DNA of 64,000 nucleotides, from the NCBI RefSeq assembly GCF_040802235.1, contig NC_133169.1:45205034-45269033 (forward strand), given 5' to 3'. Under the pieces are notes generated by a model. It searched no databases, had not been told where the DNA came from, and was given only the letters and a program-made list of their open reading frames with translations. Position numbers and translations under genes: made by a program. Source of the DNA: Manis javanica. Taxonomy: Eukaryota > Chordata > Mammalia > Pholidota > Manidae. Below are positions 13,080 through 26,310 of the stretch, piece after piece (within the stretch, counting starts at the first letter, position 1; every line of letters begins with the position of its first letter).

Positions 13080-16000
13080 CAGTATATATTGCAAAATATT
13101 TACTATAATACATGAGTTAACATAACCCTTACTCATGTTATTATCAAATTTTTGTTGTTATGGTGAGAATATAGCTCTATTTTCATTTTAACTTTCAAGT
13201 ATACAGTATAATATCTTAAATTAAAGTCACTGTGATGTGGATAACATGTATAAGTTTATAATATGCATGTTAGTTCAATATATATTTATGCTGACAAATT
13301 GTTTAGAACATACTTTACCTAACACTTCCATCACATCTCAAAATTATGATTATCTGACCATTTCTTTGTTTTGATTAGAACAATTAAGTTCTACTCTTTT
13401 AACAAGTTTTAATTATATAATAAACTATTTACTAAAATCATGATGCTGTGTATTAGATCCTCAGAACTTACTACTCTTCTATTTGGCCAATAACTCCCCA
13501 TTTCTTCTACCTGAGTCCTTGATAACCACTCTTGGACTCTTGCTTTTATGATTTTTTCTTTCATACATTGAATATACAAGAGAAATTAAATTATATATTG
13601 CATCTTTCCATGTTTGACTTATTACACTTCACATAAATAACAAGGTTCATCCAATATGTTGCAAAGGACAGGACTTCCCACTTGCTCATCGCTGAATAAT
13701 ACTCCACCGCCCATATCTATATCATCATATCTACTTATCTACACCTGTACATATATCTGCATCTATATCTGTGAGCATACCTCCTTTTACTGTTCTGTAT
13801 TGTGATTCACAGGTGTTGTGTTTCTTACAGGCTGAAGGATTGTGCCAACAATGTATTGACCATGTCCATCAGCTCCATTTCTCAAACAGCATTTGCCACT
13901 TCTGTCTGTGTCACTGTTTGGTAATTCTCACAATATTCCATATTCTTCCATTATTATTATACTTGCTGTGATCAGTGAGCGTTGACATTACCATTGTCAT
14001 TGTTTTGGGGTCACATGAACCATAATCATATAAGATGCCAAAATCAATCAGCAAATGCTGTGTGTGTTCTGAATCCCTAGCCCACACACTTCCACATCTC
14101 CCGCGCGCTCCTCAGGAATTCCCACACCTACACAACAGTCAATAAGTTGATCCAATCAATAACTCTACAATAGGCTCTGAGTGAAAGGAATACTGGCATG
14201 TGCCTCAATTTGAATTAGATCTGGAAATGGTTAAATTGGGTGGGGAAGTCATGTGCAAAGAGGTGACAGGCCCCCGCCTGGCCTCATGTGCCACAGCCAT
14301 CTAGGTCGTGAATGGAAAGGAACGTTCTCAAGGAAATGGAAAGTGGCAGTCCAGGGGACACAGTGGATTTACCAGAAAGCAAAACAACCTTCTTTCTATT
14401 ACAGAGAAAGTATTCAGGGTCTGAATAGATGATCAAACCAGCCACAGCATTTCCTTATGCCAAAGCTGAATCCATCAAAGCCTTAATTCTCTCCAATTCT
14501 GTGAAGGCTGAGAGGTGAGGAACCTGAAGGAGAGAGATTTGAAGCTAGAAGACATGGGTCTATAAGGCTTAAGGAGAGCAGCCATCTCCAGGATAGAAAA
14601 CTGCACATTGATGCAGCAGTTGCTGATGTAGAAGTTGCAGGAAGTTATCCAGAAGATCTAGTCAAGATAACTAATGAAGTGGAAACACCAAACATCAGAT
14701 TTTCACTGTAGATGAAATAACCTTATATTGGAAGAGATGCCATTTAGGATTTTCATGGTTAAAATGGAGAAGTGAATGCATGGTTTTAAAGCTTCCATGG
14801 ACAGACCAATTCTCTCATTTGGCAATAAGGCAGCTGGCGCCTTTTGGGGGAAGCCAGTGCTCACTGACCATTCTGAAAATGCCAAATCTACTCCTTTTGT
14901 GCTCAGAAAATGGAAAAATAAAGCCTGGATGAGAGAACATCTGTTTATAAAGGGTTAAGTACTTAAAGCCACTGTTGAGACATGCTGCTCAGATAAAAAG
15001 ATTCCTTTCAAAATGTTTCTTCTCATCGACAATCTACCAGGTCACCCGAGAGCTCTGACTGAGATGCACAAGAACAGTGCTGTTTTCATGCTGCTTGCAC
15101 AACATCTGTTCTGCAGTCCATGGATCAAGGAGTAGTTATGAATTTTAAGTCTTACTGAAGAAATACACTTGGCAAAGCTATGGTTGCCATAGACAGTGAA
15201 TCCTCTGATGGATCTAAGCAAAAAAAAAATGTTGAAAACCCTCTGGCAAAATTCACTGTTCTATATGCCATTAAGAACATTGGTGACTCATAGAAAGGGG
15301 TCTAAAATCAATATTAAAAGGGGTTTGGAAGAAATCTGTTCTCATTCTCACGAGTGACTTTGACTGCTTCAAGACTTTGGTGTAGAAAGCAATAAAAAAT
15401 GTGGTGGAAACAGCAGGAGAGCTGGAACTAGGAGTGGAACCTGAAAATGTGACTGAATTGCTGAAGTCTTATGACAATACTTGATCTAATGAGGAGTCGC
15501 TTGTTATGGATGAACAAAGAAAGTGATTTATTATCATGAAATCTACTCTTGTCAATGTGAAGATAGTTGAACTGTCAACAAATGGTCTAGAATATCATAT
15601 GAACTTAGGTTATGAAGCAGTTGCAGAGTTGTAAAGAATTGATTCCAATCTTGAAAAACATTCTACTCTTGGTAAAATTCTACGAAACAGCATCACATTC
15701 TACAGAGAGATAACTCACAAAAAAGAGAGGCAATTAATGCAGGATAATTCATTGCCTTCTTTAAAAAAATATCTGGTCTCCCAACATTCAGCAGCTACCA
15801 CCTTGATCAATCAGCATCCATGAACATCAAAGTAAGACCCCCACCAGCAAAGAAGATTACAGTTCTCTGAAACTCAGATATTTGATAAATTATTTAGCAA
15901 TATAGTATTTAGATATAATGCTACTGCTTACTTAATATGCTACAGTAATGTGTAATCATAACTTTTATTCATGTGGGACAACAAAAAATGCATTTGACTT

Positions 16001-17335
16001 TATTTATTGTAATATTTGTTATATTTTAGTGATCTGGAACCAATTACATAATATCTCCAAGGTGCATCTGTATCTCTTCCAGTAACTCTATCTTTATATC
16101 TGTCTATCTCTACATCTCACATATTCTTTAACCATTCATCTATTTGTACACTCTTAGCTTCTTCCATATATTGGCTATTGTGAATAATGCTTCAATGAAC
16201 ATGGAAGTGAAGTTCTCTTCAATATCTTGTTCTTGGATACATACTGAGAAGTTGGCTTACTGGATCACATTAGATTTTTTTTAAAGGAAACTCTGTGCTG
16301 TATTCCACAGTATCTGTATTAATTTATATTCCCACAAAGATTTTACAAGTGTTCACTTTTCTCCACATCTAACAGATGTGAGGTGAAATCCCATTGTAGT
16401 TTTGATTTGCATTTCCATGATGACTAGTAATGTAAAGCATCTCCTAATATACTTGGCTTTTTGTATATCTCTGTAAAATAACTTTTTGGTTTCCTTTCCT
16501 AATTTTAAATCATATTTTTTGCACTTTTGCTATTGAGTTGTATGAGGTATTTATATGTTTTGGATATTAACCCCTTATCAGATGATCAGTTTGCATATAT
16601 TTTCTCCCAAGTTATAGATTGTCTTTCAGTTTTGGTGATTTTTGTCTTTTAGTTTTCGTGATTATTTTTCTTCTGTTTCAGAGAAATACATTAGTTATTT
16701 GAACTCCCAATCATAATTATTTTATTTCATTGCTTTTACTTTTGGTGTCAGGTCCCCTAAATCATTAACATGCCCATATTAGTGGGCTTGTCCTCCTTGT
16801 TTGTTTCCTCTGTGACATTTTCATCTCTTACATTTATATCCACAATCCATATCGAGTTATTTTCAGAGTGGTGTAAGATTAGAGTCTTATTTCACTTTTT
16901 TTTGCATCTGGATACCCAGTTTCCCCAATGTAAATTATTTAATAGATTACGTATCCTTTCCAATTCAGTGTTTATTTTTGGCTCCTTTTTCAAATATTAG
17001 ATGAATTCTCTGGGCTCTCTCTTCTGCTATTCTGCTCAATTGGTGTATACGTCGGTTTTCATGCCAGTGCCATACTTTCTATTTTATTGTTATCTATTTG
17101 AAAAATAGGTTGAAACCAGGAAGCCTAATGCCCAACTTTGTTTTTCAACAGATTGCTTTGGCTATTAAGGGTCTTTGTGGTTCCACTGTGTTTTGAAGAT
17201 TGCTTTTTATTTATCTATAAAAAATTTCTTTGGAATTTTGGCAAGGATTGCACTGAATGTATAGATAGCTTTGAATACTACGGGCATTTTAACAATAACA
17301 ATTTTTGCTGTCCAGGAACATGACATATCTTTGCA
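13080..17335 (-). mobile_element. Antisense L1, split by a Tigger1 element
   Basis: Two antisense L1 parts flank 13770-16072. The left part (13080-13769) has the reversed 3' UTR ending in the 'ggttcatccaatatgttgcaaa' region. The right part resumes at about 16073 with 'cttccatatattggctattg' and continues through distal ORF2 to about 17335 (phrases such as 'ggcattttaacaataac'). The two halves join in the order expected of one L1 once the Tigger1 is removed. No frame is intact. Confidence 0.7.
13770..16072 (+). mobile_element. Tigger1 (TcMar-Tigger/pogo) DNA transposon, full length, inactive
   Basis: Both terminal inverted repeats are recognisable: 'tgtgagcatacctcc' at 13770 and 'ctccaaggtgcatctgta' ending at 16072. 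Between them the sequence follows Tigger1 from end to end over about 2.3 kb. The transposase frame is broken by stops and shifts, but its phrases remain. Examples are FKASMDRPILSFGNKAAG near 14790, the DDE-domain segment LLIDNLPGHPRAL near 15025, 'atggatcaaggagtagtt' near 15120 and LVMDEQRK near 15510. Divergence from the remembered consensus is large, so it is old. It lies inside an antisense L1. Copy B has no counterpart. Identification comes from memory of the family consensus. Confidence 0.88.
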
Positions 17336-17399
17336 TTAATTTGTGTTTTACCTAATTTCCTTTATCAAGGTCTTCACTGTACATGTATTTCATTCTTGG

Positions 17400-17850
17400 C
17401 TAACATTATTCCTAAGAAGAAAAACCTAAGTGTACACTATGATAAATGTATAAAGAAAATTTTGGACATATAATCGAATATCATTCAGCCACAGAAAAGA
17501 ATACCATTCTATTTGCAATAACATGGAAGAAACTTGAAGGCATTATTCTAAGTGAAGTAGGTCAAATAGAGAAATATAAATACTCTGTGATCTCATTTAA
17601 TCGGATATAAAATAACATAAAAATGCAGAGCAGATTGCAGGTCACCAGGTGTAAGGTGATGAGTGATGACTGTCAATATGTACAAACTTCCAGCTATAAA
17701 TATAATACATTCCTAAGGTGTAATGTACACTGTGGTGACTATAATTAACAATTCTGTATTGTATAACTGAAAACTGCTGGACAAAGTAGAATCTTTTAAG
17801 TTCTAAAAAGGAATAGTAACTGTGAAGTGTGGATATGTTAACTAACTTTA
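17400..17850 (+). mobile_element. L1 3' UTR fragment, sense
   Basis: It contains the L1 tail phrases 'catggaagaaacttgaagg', 'taagtgaagtaggtca' and the following block. It ends where an antisense L1 tail begins. Confidence 0.55.
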
Positions 17851-17869
17851 TTATTGTAATCATTTATTT

Positions 17870-18330
17870 TTTCATATGTAGTTTATTGAAGTATAATGTA
17901 TATACAATATTGTATTGAGTTGAAATATAAAACAAATTGATTTAACAGTTATCTGTATTGCTAAATCTTCACTCAAACTTGTGTAGTTGCTGCCTGTCAA
18001 CATAGGAAGATGTTACAGATTCCTGACTGTATTCTTTATGCTCTACTTTCCTTCCCGTGACTGACTCATGCCGTGGCTGTGATTGAGATTCTGTGGCTCT
18101 TCACCCCCTCTGCTACCTCACCATCCCCGCCTACTGCTCCTGCGTGGTAACCACCAGTCTCTTCTCGGCGTCTGTGGGTCTACTGTTGATTTGTTCATTT
18201 TATTTTTTTTTTTTGTTCTTAGATTCCACATGTAAGTGAAATTATATGGTATTTTTCTTTCTTCACCTGGATTACCTCACTTAGCATGAAACCCTTTAGT
18301 TCCATCCGTGGTGGGAATGGAAATTGGCCC
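17870..18330 (-). mobile_element. L1 3' UTR fragment, antisense
   Basis: It starts with 'gtttattgaagtataatg' and continues through the usual reversed L1 tail ('gattccacatgtaagtgaaa'), ending at about 18330. Confidence 0.6.
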
Positions 18331-18815
18331 AGCTACAATGGAAATCAGTATGAAGATTCCTCAAAAATTAAATTGAAATGTCACACCACACAGTGACTCC
18401 ACTCTAGGAATTTACTCAAGGAAAACAAAATATCTGATACAAAAAGATATATGCACCTCTATGCTTATTGCCATATTATTTACAACAGCCAAGCTATAGA
18501 AGCAACCAAAGTGCTCAGCAATATATTAATTGATTAGAACACTATTAGTAAAGAAAATTACAGGCAAGTGTCCCTGATTGACAAAGATGCAAGAAATCCG
18601 TATCAAACTGTGAGCAATGTTAACTAAAAAATACATTAAAGTGTTATATGCCATGATCCATGGAATGAAGCATAAAAATAATGTAATCATTTCAATAGAT
18701 GCAGGAAAATAGACAAAATTCAACATCTTTTCATCAAAAAAATTTCTCAATAAATAAGGTAGAGAATGTACCTCAGTATAACACAAACCATACAGGGCAA
18801 GCTTACTGTCAACAT
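18331..18815 (+). mobile_element. L1 ORF2/3' end pieces, sense, rearranged
   Basis: 18331-18540 is an L1 3' tail. 18545-18815 resembles the reverse-transcriptase part of ORF2 (a 'tccctgattgacaaagatgc' phrase and 'atcatttcaatagatgcagg', which normally encodes the ISIDAEKAF region). The order is the reverse of a normal L1, so at least two pieces are joined. Confidence 0.5.
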
Positions 18816-18819
18816 ACAA

Positions 18820-19270
18820 ATATTTTACTGATTCATTCACTATATTCTCCATGCTGTACTACCATTCCCATGAACAACTTATGTTATGATTGAGAATTTT
18901 TGTGCCTCTTTATTCCCCTCACCCTCCATCCCTACCCACCCTAATCCTTCCTCCATGGTAACCACTAGTGACTTCTCTGTGTCTATTAGTCTACTGCAGG
19001 GTTTTCATTATGCTTTGCTTTGTTTTTATATTCCAAAAATAAACTAAGTCATATAGTATTTGTCCTTCTCTGTCGGTCTTATTTAAGTGCATAATACCCT
19101 GTAGATACATCCATATTGTTGCAAAGGGTAATATTTGTTTTTTTATGGGTGAATAATATTCCATTGTGTATATGTCTACATCTTTATCCATTCACTTATT
19201 GATGGACACATAGGTTGTTTCCATATCTTGGCTACTGTAAATAATGCAGTATTAACATAAGGACACGTAT
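18820..19270 (-). mobile_element. L1 3' UTR fragment, antisense
   Basis: Reversed L1 tail phrases: 'gtgcctctttattcccc', 'gtaaccactag', 'aatattccattgtgtat' and 'cttggctactgtaaata'. Confidence 0.65.
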
Positions 19271-19289
19271 ATCTCTTTGAATCACTGGG

Positions 19290-20990
19290 AATTTAAAGAG
19301 CAATAGGAAAATCTATCTTTAAATTTATATGTATCCATAAAAAATCCCAAATAACCAAAGTAAGATGAAGAATTAAGGTAGAAACTGGAGACATCATAAT
19401 CCTGATTTTTTATTATAGTGTAATACTATCATAATCAAAATCATATGGTACTGGAATAAAAGTAAAACAGGCACATAGAACAATTCACCAGAATAGAGAG
19501 CCCCAAAGTAAATACATGTACATATTTTCACCTTATCATTGGGAAGAGAATCAAGAACATACATTGGTGACAGGGTAATCTCTTCCATGAACAGCACTGA
19601 GAAAACATGGCAGCCACATGCTGAAGAATTAAACTGGACCAATATTTCACACCACTCACAAAAATTAACTCAAAATGAATTAAGACAGAAATGTAAGACC
19701 TGAACCCTTAAAACTTCTGGAAGAAACACAGGGAAAACATCCTTGTTATTGGTCTTAACAATGGTTTTTTTTTACTAAGATTCCAAAACAACAGACAATG
19801 AAAACTAAATAAACATAGGTGACTTTACCAAATGGGAGGCCTTTTGCACAACTCATAAATATAAAAGCAACCTATTATCTGGGAGAAAATTTGCAAAAAC
19901 ATATCAGATAGGGTATTAATAACCAACATATACAAGGAATTCATACAACTCAGTAGCAGATAAATAAACCAAATGAAAAATGGACAAATGATCTGAATAG
20001 AAATTTTGCAAAGACACATACATGACCAATAGGTACATGGAAAGGTTCTGAATATCCTTAATCACCAAGGGAATTACAAACGGAAACCACAATTGGATAT
20101 CACCTAATGCCTGTTAGGATGGCTATTATCAAAATGACAAGAAATAACAAACAGCAAAGATGTGGAGGAAAGGCCCTGTATATTTCTCAGTAAAAATGCA
20201 AAGCAGAACCATTATGAGAAACAGTATGAAGGTTTCTCCAGAAATTAGACACAGAGCTGCAATATGACCTAACCATCCTCTTTCTGGGCATACACACTGA
20301 AGGGGGTGGATTTGGTGTAGTGAAGAGATGCCCACACTTTCATGTTCACTGAAGCATTATTCATATTAGCCAAGGTATGGAAACACTTTAAATGTCCTTT
20401 GACAGATTAATGGATGGAGAAAATGTGTTACAAACACATACACACACACCAACTTTGAAGGAATGTTATTAAGCCATAAAACAAAGGGAATCCAGTCTTA
20501 CGCAACAACATGTGTTAACTTAGAGGGCATGATTCTAATTGAAATAAGCCAGGTAGAGAAATATACATGCTATATGGCAACAATTATATGTGGTATCTAA
20601 AAAATATGAAATAAAAATCAACCATTGAAACAGCGAATAGAATAATGGTTTCCAGGAACAAGCAGGGAAGGAATGGGGAGGTGCAGGTGGAAGGTACAGA
20701 CCTTCAGCACTGTGACGGATGCATTCTGGGAACCTAAGGCGGCTCTGGTGACCACAGCTGGTGACACAGGGCTTTATACTTAAAATGTGCTGAGAGTGGA
20801 TGTTAGCTTTCTCACAACACACATAAAAAAGTTAACTATATGAGGCCCTTAATCATCTTGATCTTAGTGATGATTTCACAGTGTATATGTATATCAAATA
20901 ATCACTTTGTACACTTTAAGTATATGTAATTATGTTTGTCAGTGATTCCTCAGTACAAATGGAAAAATTTTAAGTATGTATAAAATGTGT
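19290..20990 (+). mobile_element. L1 distal ORF2 and 3' UTR, sense
   Basis: About 1.7 kb following the end of L1 ORF2 and its 3' UTR: 'tcatatggtactggaataaaa', 'aagacctgaaccctt', 'tgaagcattattcatattagc' and a terminal 'aagtatatgtaat' block. Frames are broken throughout. Confidence 0.65.
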
Positions 20991-23304
20991 TAACAAAATT
21001 TTCACTCTTTAAGGATACTCATTCATGCCCTAAACTTATCTTAATCCATCATCAAAAATTATGAACTGTCCCCCTAAAAATATTAGGTAGGAATTATTTA
21101 ACTGTATTACTCAGATTGTAATGTGTCCCTCCTGCAGCTGTTGGCCAACACTGACAAGAGTAATACAAGACTTCTGCAGATCGTGAAGGATATTGTGTAA
21201 TGTGGGGGAAGTGAAGGAGGAGTGGGATTGCATTGTGGGCTCAGAGGCATTGACTGAACACCCAGGGAGCTACGAAGTTCGGGGGCCAGTCAGAGCTGTC
21301 TCAGGCAGGGTGACTGGCTCTGTCTTTATGCTCCCACTGATCACTCATTGACACAGACTGTCCCTAAGAAGAGCATGCGAGCTTGAATGAATCGACTCCT
21401 ATCATATGTCGACTCACTAGAGTAAGACAACATCTGAAGGCTATGAGCTGACACCAGTCCAAGAACTGGAAGAACGGATCCATCAGTTAGTCCTCTAGGT
21501 GTCTTTGTGTGTCAAATCACAGTTTGCACTATTGTGTCTATTTATTTGTGATTTCTGAGAAGTGATTTCCAGGATTTGACTGCACTTCTCTCTTTAGAGA
21601 AATTTTAAGCGGAAGGTTAATGGGACAACTTGTTGAATACACAGTCATTGGATGGTTTACCAGGCAGTGTGACTTAAAATTGTGTTCCTGTGTCTGCTAC
21701 TTTTGATCATTTATTGTCATAATGAGATAAAAAAAAGTACCAAGAGATACCTACATGGGTCAACTGGGTGCCCAACATATCCCTTCCTTCCGTCTTTGTT
21801 TAACAGTAGTCAGAACACTTCCCAAGGGCAAGCCCAGGCACCCCACAAGAATGGTGGCCCTTTATCGCCTCCTGCTTCATTATCATGAGGAGTTCAGTGT
21901 CCCTGGGGAAAGCGGAGGGAGACAGAGCTCACAATACATTAGGACTATTGCTGATCCCCCTGGAGAGAGCGGCTGCCCTTTGGAAAGAGGGCCGCTCACC
22001 ATCGTAACTCAAAGATGGAGGGGATAGAAAGTGCAGGTCTCCCACGAGGTCCCAAAGAAAAAAGTGTAAATGTTAGCAGACCTAGTTCCATTCCTTGGTA
22101 ACCAGACATCTATTCTACCAAATTAGGTGCACAGAATCCCATAATGTTCATTTGTTAGAGTGGATATTGTGTCCAAGAAGGGGGTACCCTTTCAGGGCAT
22201 CACATTTGAATAATAACCTCAACTGTGCCCCCCTGGGATGCTCCAGTGCACACTCAGACTGGAAAACACGGAGCAGTGCGTCCACACCCCAAGGGGTTGC
22301 ATGGTCACGTGTCCACTGCCACACCCCCTGCTCTGTATGTGAGTCATTTTCTAATAAAACATCGTGCAGGATCATATTTCAATGATCAAATTTGGGGCAA
22401 ATCATTAAGAATGGATTATTGCCCTGGGGCACAGGAAAGGAAACCCATTCCCATAATATTTGTTTACTTCAGTCAAAATTAATTACAACAGGAAGAAAAG
22501 ATCTGATAGGGTTATTAGAAATCAATAGTCCCATTGCTGTCCACCAGCGCTGTTGCCATGGCAAAGCTCAGCATAAATCTCTGTCACTGGCAGGTTGAAG
22601 ATTCAGCAGCGACTCATTCACATCAACCTAGATAAACAGGGGCCTGCAATGCGAGACACATGCATGAGCTCTGCTGTTGTGAACATGGCCGCTACTTTAT
22701 TCTGTCCTCTACCAGCCAACAGCAGAGGAGGGTAGACATCAAATTGCACAGCTACTTTTTTTTAATCTGCTTGGTAGCTCAGGGCTTTATCTGTATTGGA
22801 TGCTTTCTGGGGGTTTTATCATGGAAAACCACGGTATTTCAACTCTGTGCCCATTTCCATATATCCACCCATAATCCCCAAAAGCTTATTGTCTCCTATA
22901 TTTCGTTTTATATCTATGCCTCTAGTCAACCTGCCAGGCTGTTTGTCAAAGCACATGAATAGGTATTTATTCTAGTTTTAAGTCATTTATCTTTCAACAC
23001 AAAATAAATGATCAGGCACACAAACCAAAGATCCACCTCTAAGGTATATTTCACTTCACTGCCTTTCAAAGTCATGAAATCCACCGTAAGTAAATTTAGA
23101 TTACTTTCCTCCTCTATGAGCTGACATAAGGGACTCCTCCCTCACCGTGTCAATGAATGAACTGATGGATTGACAGATGTGACAGTAATGGACAACATAG
23201 GGGGTGAATGTGACCTGCTCGTGCGGTTTACTAGGCCTCTAGAGCTACTCATCCCATCATGTACGTACTATTTCCAACTTTGGCTGATTTACTCTGCGGC
23301 ATGA
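20991..23304. other. Unrecognised sequence within the A-only stretch
   Basis: It includes a GC-richer part at about 21120-22640, with frames of 68 to 100 codons that show no recognisable motif. There is an AATAAA near 22350. It could hold old LTR material, but I cannot name it. Absent from copy B. Confidence 0.4.
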
Positions 23305-24160
23305 CCAATGTTATGATTTTACTGAAGTACAGCTGATACACAATATTCTATTGGTTTCATGTATAGTACACAATGATTCACTTACACACAATATTAAATC
23401 CTCACCACAAGGGTATTTGCTGTAAACATAGAGCTATTACACACAATTGACCATATTCTCCATGCTGCACTTCCAAGGCCGGGACCAACTTACCCTGTGG
23501 ACGAGGATGTTGTGCCTCTTTACCCCCTCAACTGTCCCACCCCCCCACCCCAGCCCTCCCCCATGGTGACCACGAGTCACTTCTCAGTGTCTGTGACGCC
23601 ACTACTCTTTTGCTCATTTTCTTCCATTTTGTTTTTAACTCTACACGTAAGTGAAATCATACATTATTTAGCTTTCTCCACCTGGTTTATTTCAATTAAC
23701 ATAATACCCTCTAAGTCCATCCATGTTGCCAGAAGTGGCTGGGTGTCTTTCTTTTTGTGGCTGAATTTTCCTTTGTGTATATTTGCCACTTATTATTTAT
23801 TGATTCATCTAGTGATGGACACTTGGTTGGCTATTGTAATTATCATGGCAATAAATACAGGGTGCATGTATCTTTTCAAATCAGATAATTTGTTTTCTTT
23901 GGGTAGACCCTCAGACACGGGTCACGTGGTATTCTGCTTTCTGCTTTTCTGAGGCACCTCCACACTCCTTTCCACAGTGGCGGCCCCAGTGGACCTTCCC
24001 ACCAGCAGTGTCACAGGGCTCCCTTTCTCCACACCCTCACCTACACTTGTTATTTCTCATCACTTAGATGGTGGCCATTCTGCCTGCTGTGGGAGGTGAT
24101 GTCTCACTGTGGTTTTGATTTGCATTCCCTTGAGGATAACTGATGTAAAGCATCTTTTTC
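23305..24160 (-). mobile_element. L1 3' end, antisense, at the right edge of the A-only stretch
   Basis: A reversed L1 tail and distal ORF2 from 'ttttactgaagtacagctg' to 'ggttttgatttgcattccct'. From about 23480 on it corresponds to copy B (47570 onward). It has the same orientation and type as the L1 tail at 12270-12330 on the other side of the A-only stretch. Confidence 0.7.
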
Positions 24161-24419
24161 TGTGTTCACAGACAGTAACTACATTAGCTGAAGTGTGGAT
24201 TGAGTACTGTATGTAAGTGTCAAATCACTATGTAGTGATTTACTTGAAACAAATAAAATATTTTATGTCAACTATGCTTCAGTAGAATAAAAACAAAAAA
24301 TGTGTATTCCTCTCAAACATTTCCAAGAAAGTTGAAGAGATTGGAACACTTCTAAATTCATTTTGGAGGCCAGCATAATGACGATGAAAAATCCAGAAAA
24401 ATCTAAAATGACACAAAAT

Positions 24420-25190
24420 CGAAAAGTCTTTAGAATAGCTGCTATCAAAGACACTTAAAATAAAAGGTGTTAATGAGGATATGAAAAAATTGGAGCTTTG
24501 TGCACAGTTGTGGAAATATAAAATGTTACATTTGCTTTGGACCAGAGTCCAGGAATTTCTTCAAACTTAAACACAGGTCTATAACACGTTCCTGAATTCT
24601 GCTTCTGGATAAATTCCCTAGAATATTGGAGGCAGTGTCTTGAAGCAGTATTTCTGCAACATGTTCATAACAGCATTATGCATAATATCTGAGAAATGGA
24701 TGCAACACAAGTGTCCATTGATGGATAAATAGATAATAAAGATGTTGAATATACATATGATGAAGTACTAGCCAACCTTAAAATGAAGGATATTATGTAA
24801 ACAATGTTGCAATAAATACATGGTGTAATATGTTATTTAATATGCTTAAGTATGGATAGACTTGGAGGATAATATGCTAATTAGAATGAGCCAGTCACAA
24901 TACAAAACCTGTATGATTTCAATTAATGAGTTACTTTGAGTGTTCATAGTCATAAAAACAAAAATTATAATGGCTATTGCCAGGGAATAGGGAAAAGAAA
25001 ATAGAAGAGAAAATTATTGGGTGATGGGTTCTTTTGAAGACGAAAGTTCTGCTGAGGGCCGGGGTGGATGGCCTCACATATGAATGCACATCTTATCTTT
25101 GAACTGCGCACTTAAAGATCATTGACATGATATAGTTCATGTATATTTACCACAATGAAATTGAAAGTGGAAAAATTACACACATAATGT
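24420..25190 (+). mobile_element. L1 3' UTR, sense (copy A)
   Basis: A sense L1 tail with 'gcattatgcataata', 'aacacaagtgtccattgatgg' and the following block. Its counterpart in copy B is 48480-49230. Confidence 0.6.
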
Positions 25191-25606
25191 TGCAGAGGTG
25201 GTAAGTGGCTGAGTAAAGAAAGTACGAACAATCACGTCATGAGGAGCAATAAAGACAATGATATGGAACAGACACCCTCCGTGTAAATCTCCACCACAGC
25301 ACTAATTACCGGTGCTCTCTTGGATACACTAATTATTCTCACAACTTCAGTCTATAGCTGTGAATGATAAGAAAAAATAATCATGTTTAAATAATTTTTG
25401 GAGATTTCCTCCTCCCCCAACAGTCTCTCTCTATATAATATATATAATACATGTTTTTTAGAATGAAAAGGCAACATGTAAACAAGCTCATACATTTCAG
25501 ATAACAACTTATTAACAGTGGTCATTCTTGAGATTAATTTAAATATTGGTGAAAATTTTATATTTAATAACATTAATAGCATTGCATTTAGTAACAATAG
25601 ATTTTT

Positions 25607-25622
25607 AAAGGCGTAAAGGAGA
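25607..25622. other. Empty site for the 6-kb L1-derived insertion of copy B
   Basis: The 16 bases here are the pre-insertion counterpart of the target-site duplication that flanks 49644-55600 in copy B. They differ by two substitutions and are followed in both copies by 'aactgaaatatt' sequence. Confidence 0.8.
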
Positions 25623-25717
25623 AACACAAATTAGTACAACTGAAATATTTATTACATTGTTAAGCCCTGTTTACTGCATACTTATTCAAAGTCCCAAGGG
25701 GATTTATCAGCATGCGT

Positions 25718-25718
<1 letters not shown>

Positions 25719-25762
<44 letters not shown>
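25719..25762. repeat. (CA)22 microsatellite
   Basis: A 44-base uninterrupted CA run. At the equivalent place in copy B (about 55690-55715) there is only short CA-containing sequence, so the expansion happened in copy A. Confidence 0.95.
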
Positions 25763-25767
<5 letters not shown>

Positions 25768-26310
25768 TTTATCAGCTCCTCTGACAGGCATCATAAAACA
25801 AAGGTTGATGCCATCCTCCTTCTTATACACTTAATCCAGCCACACTCTATTATTTGCCCAGGTGGTTGAGGTAAAAAAATCATCAGATGGTGGGTTCAAC
25901 CAGACAGGCAGACAGAACTGGAGTAGCAAATGGGTAATTATTACTCATGACTTATTCTTCTGCCCATTCTATTGATTCTTGACACTCTTTCCTCAATTAT
26001 TTTGCAACCATCTATTTTTATTGAGGAAGGTAAATACACTTTTCCTGTTGAAATGTTGTATGCCATTTATAAACTCTAACATGTCGAAATAAATGTCAGT
26101 TTCCAAATGCTGATGGAATAAAACAATATGTATGATTTCTATGTTACTGGATGATGTGTTCGTCTTCATGAGACTGAAATTTTGCAGAGGAAGAGTGACT
26201 TAATTTAACTGAGGGGGACTATTTCTGGTAATTACAGCTTTGGAACAAAGTCTTAGTCATATTTGTGTTTTCCTATTGAAATTACCAATGGGTGACCTAA
26301 ACCCAAATGA

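Larger units (their letters stand above)
3764..26310. repeat. Segmental duplication, copy A (direct, paralogous to 38880-57022)
   Basis: Read left to right, this block matches 38880-57022 in the same order and orientation: a GC-rich 0.5-kb segment, two minus-strand L1 3' ends, an OR, TG-rich DNA, two MIR-like pieces, then L1 3' ends and a common right edge. The right edge is the phrase 'gggtgacctaaa', after which the copies differ. Offsets are about 35.11 kb at the OR and 24.05 kb after the B-specific gap. A short non-coding sample I aligned by eye near 6900-7050 differs at roughly one base in eight. The left junction follows 'atctgcaaagtgta', present in both copies. Confidence 0.85.

Noticed and set aside
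14776-14958. Transposase-like peptide as a possible TIGD-type host gene
   Set aside because: The rest of the transposase has many stops and frameshifts, and both terminal repeats are present, so it is a dead Tigger1.
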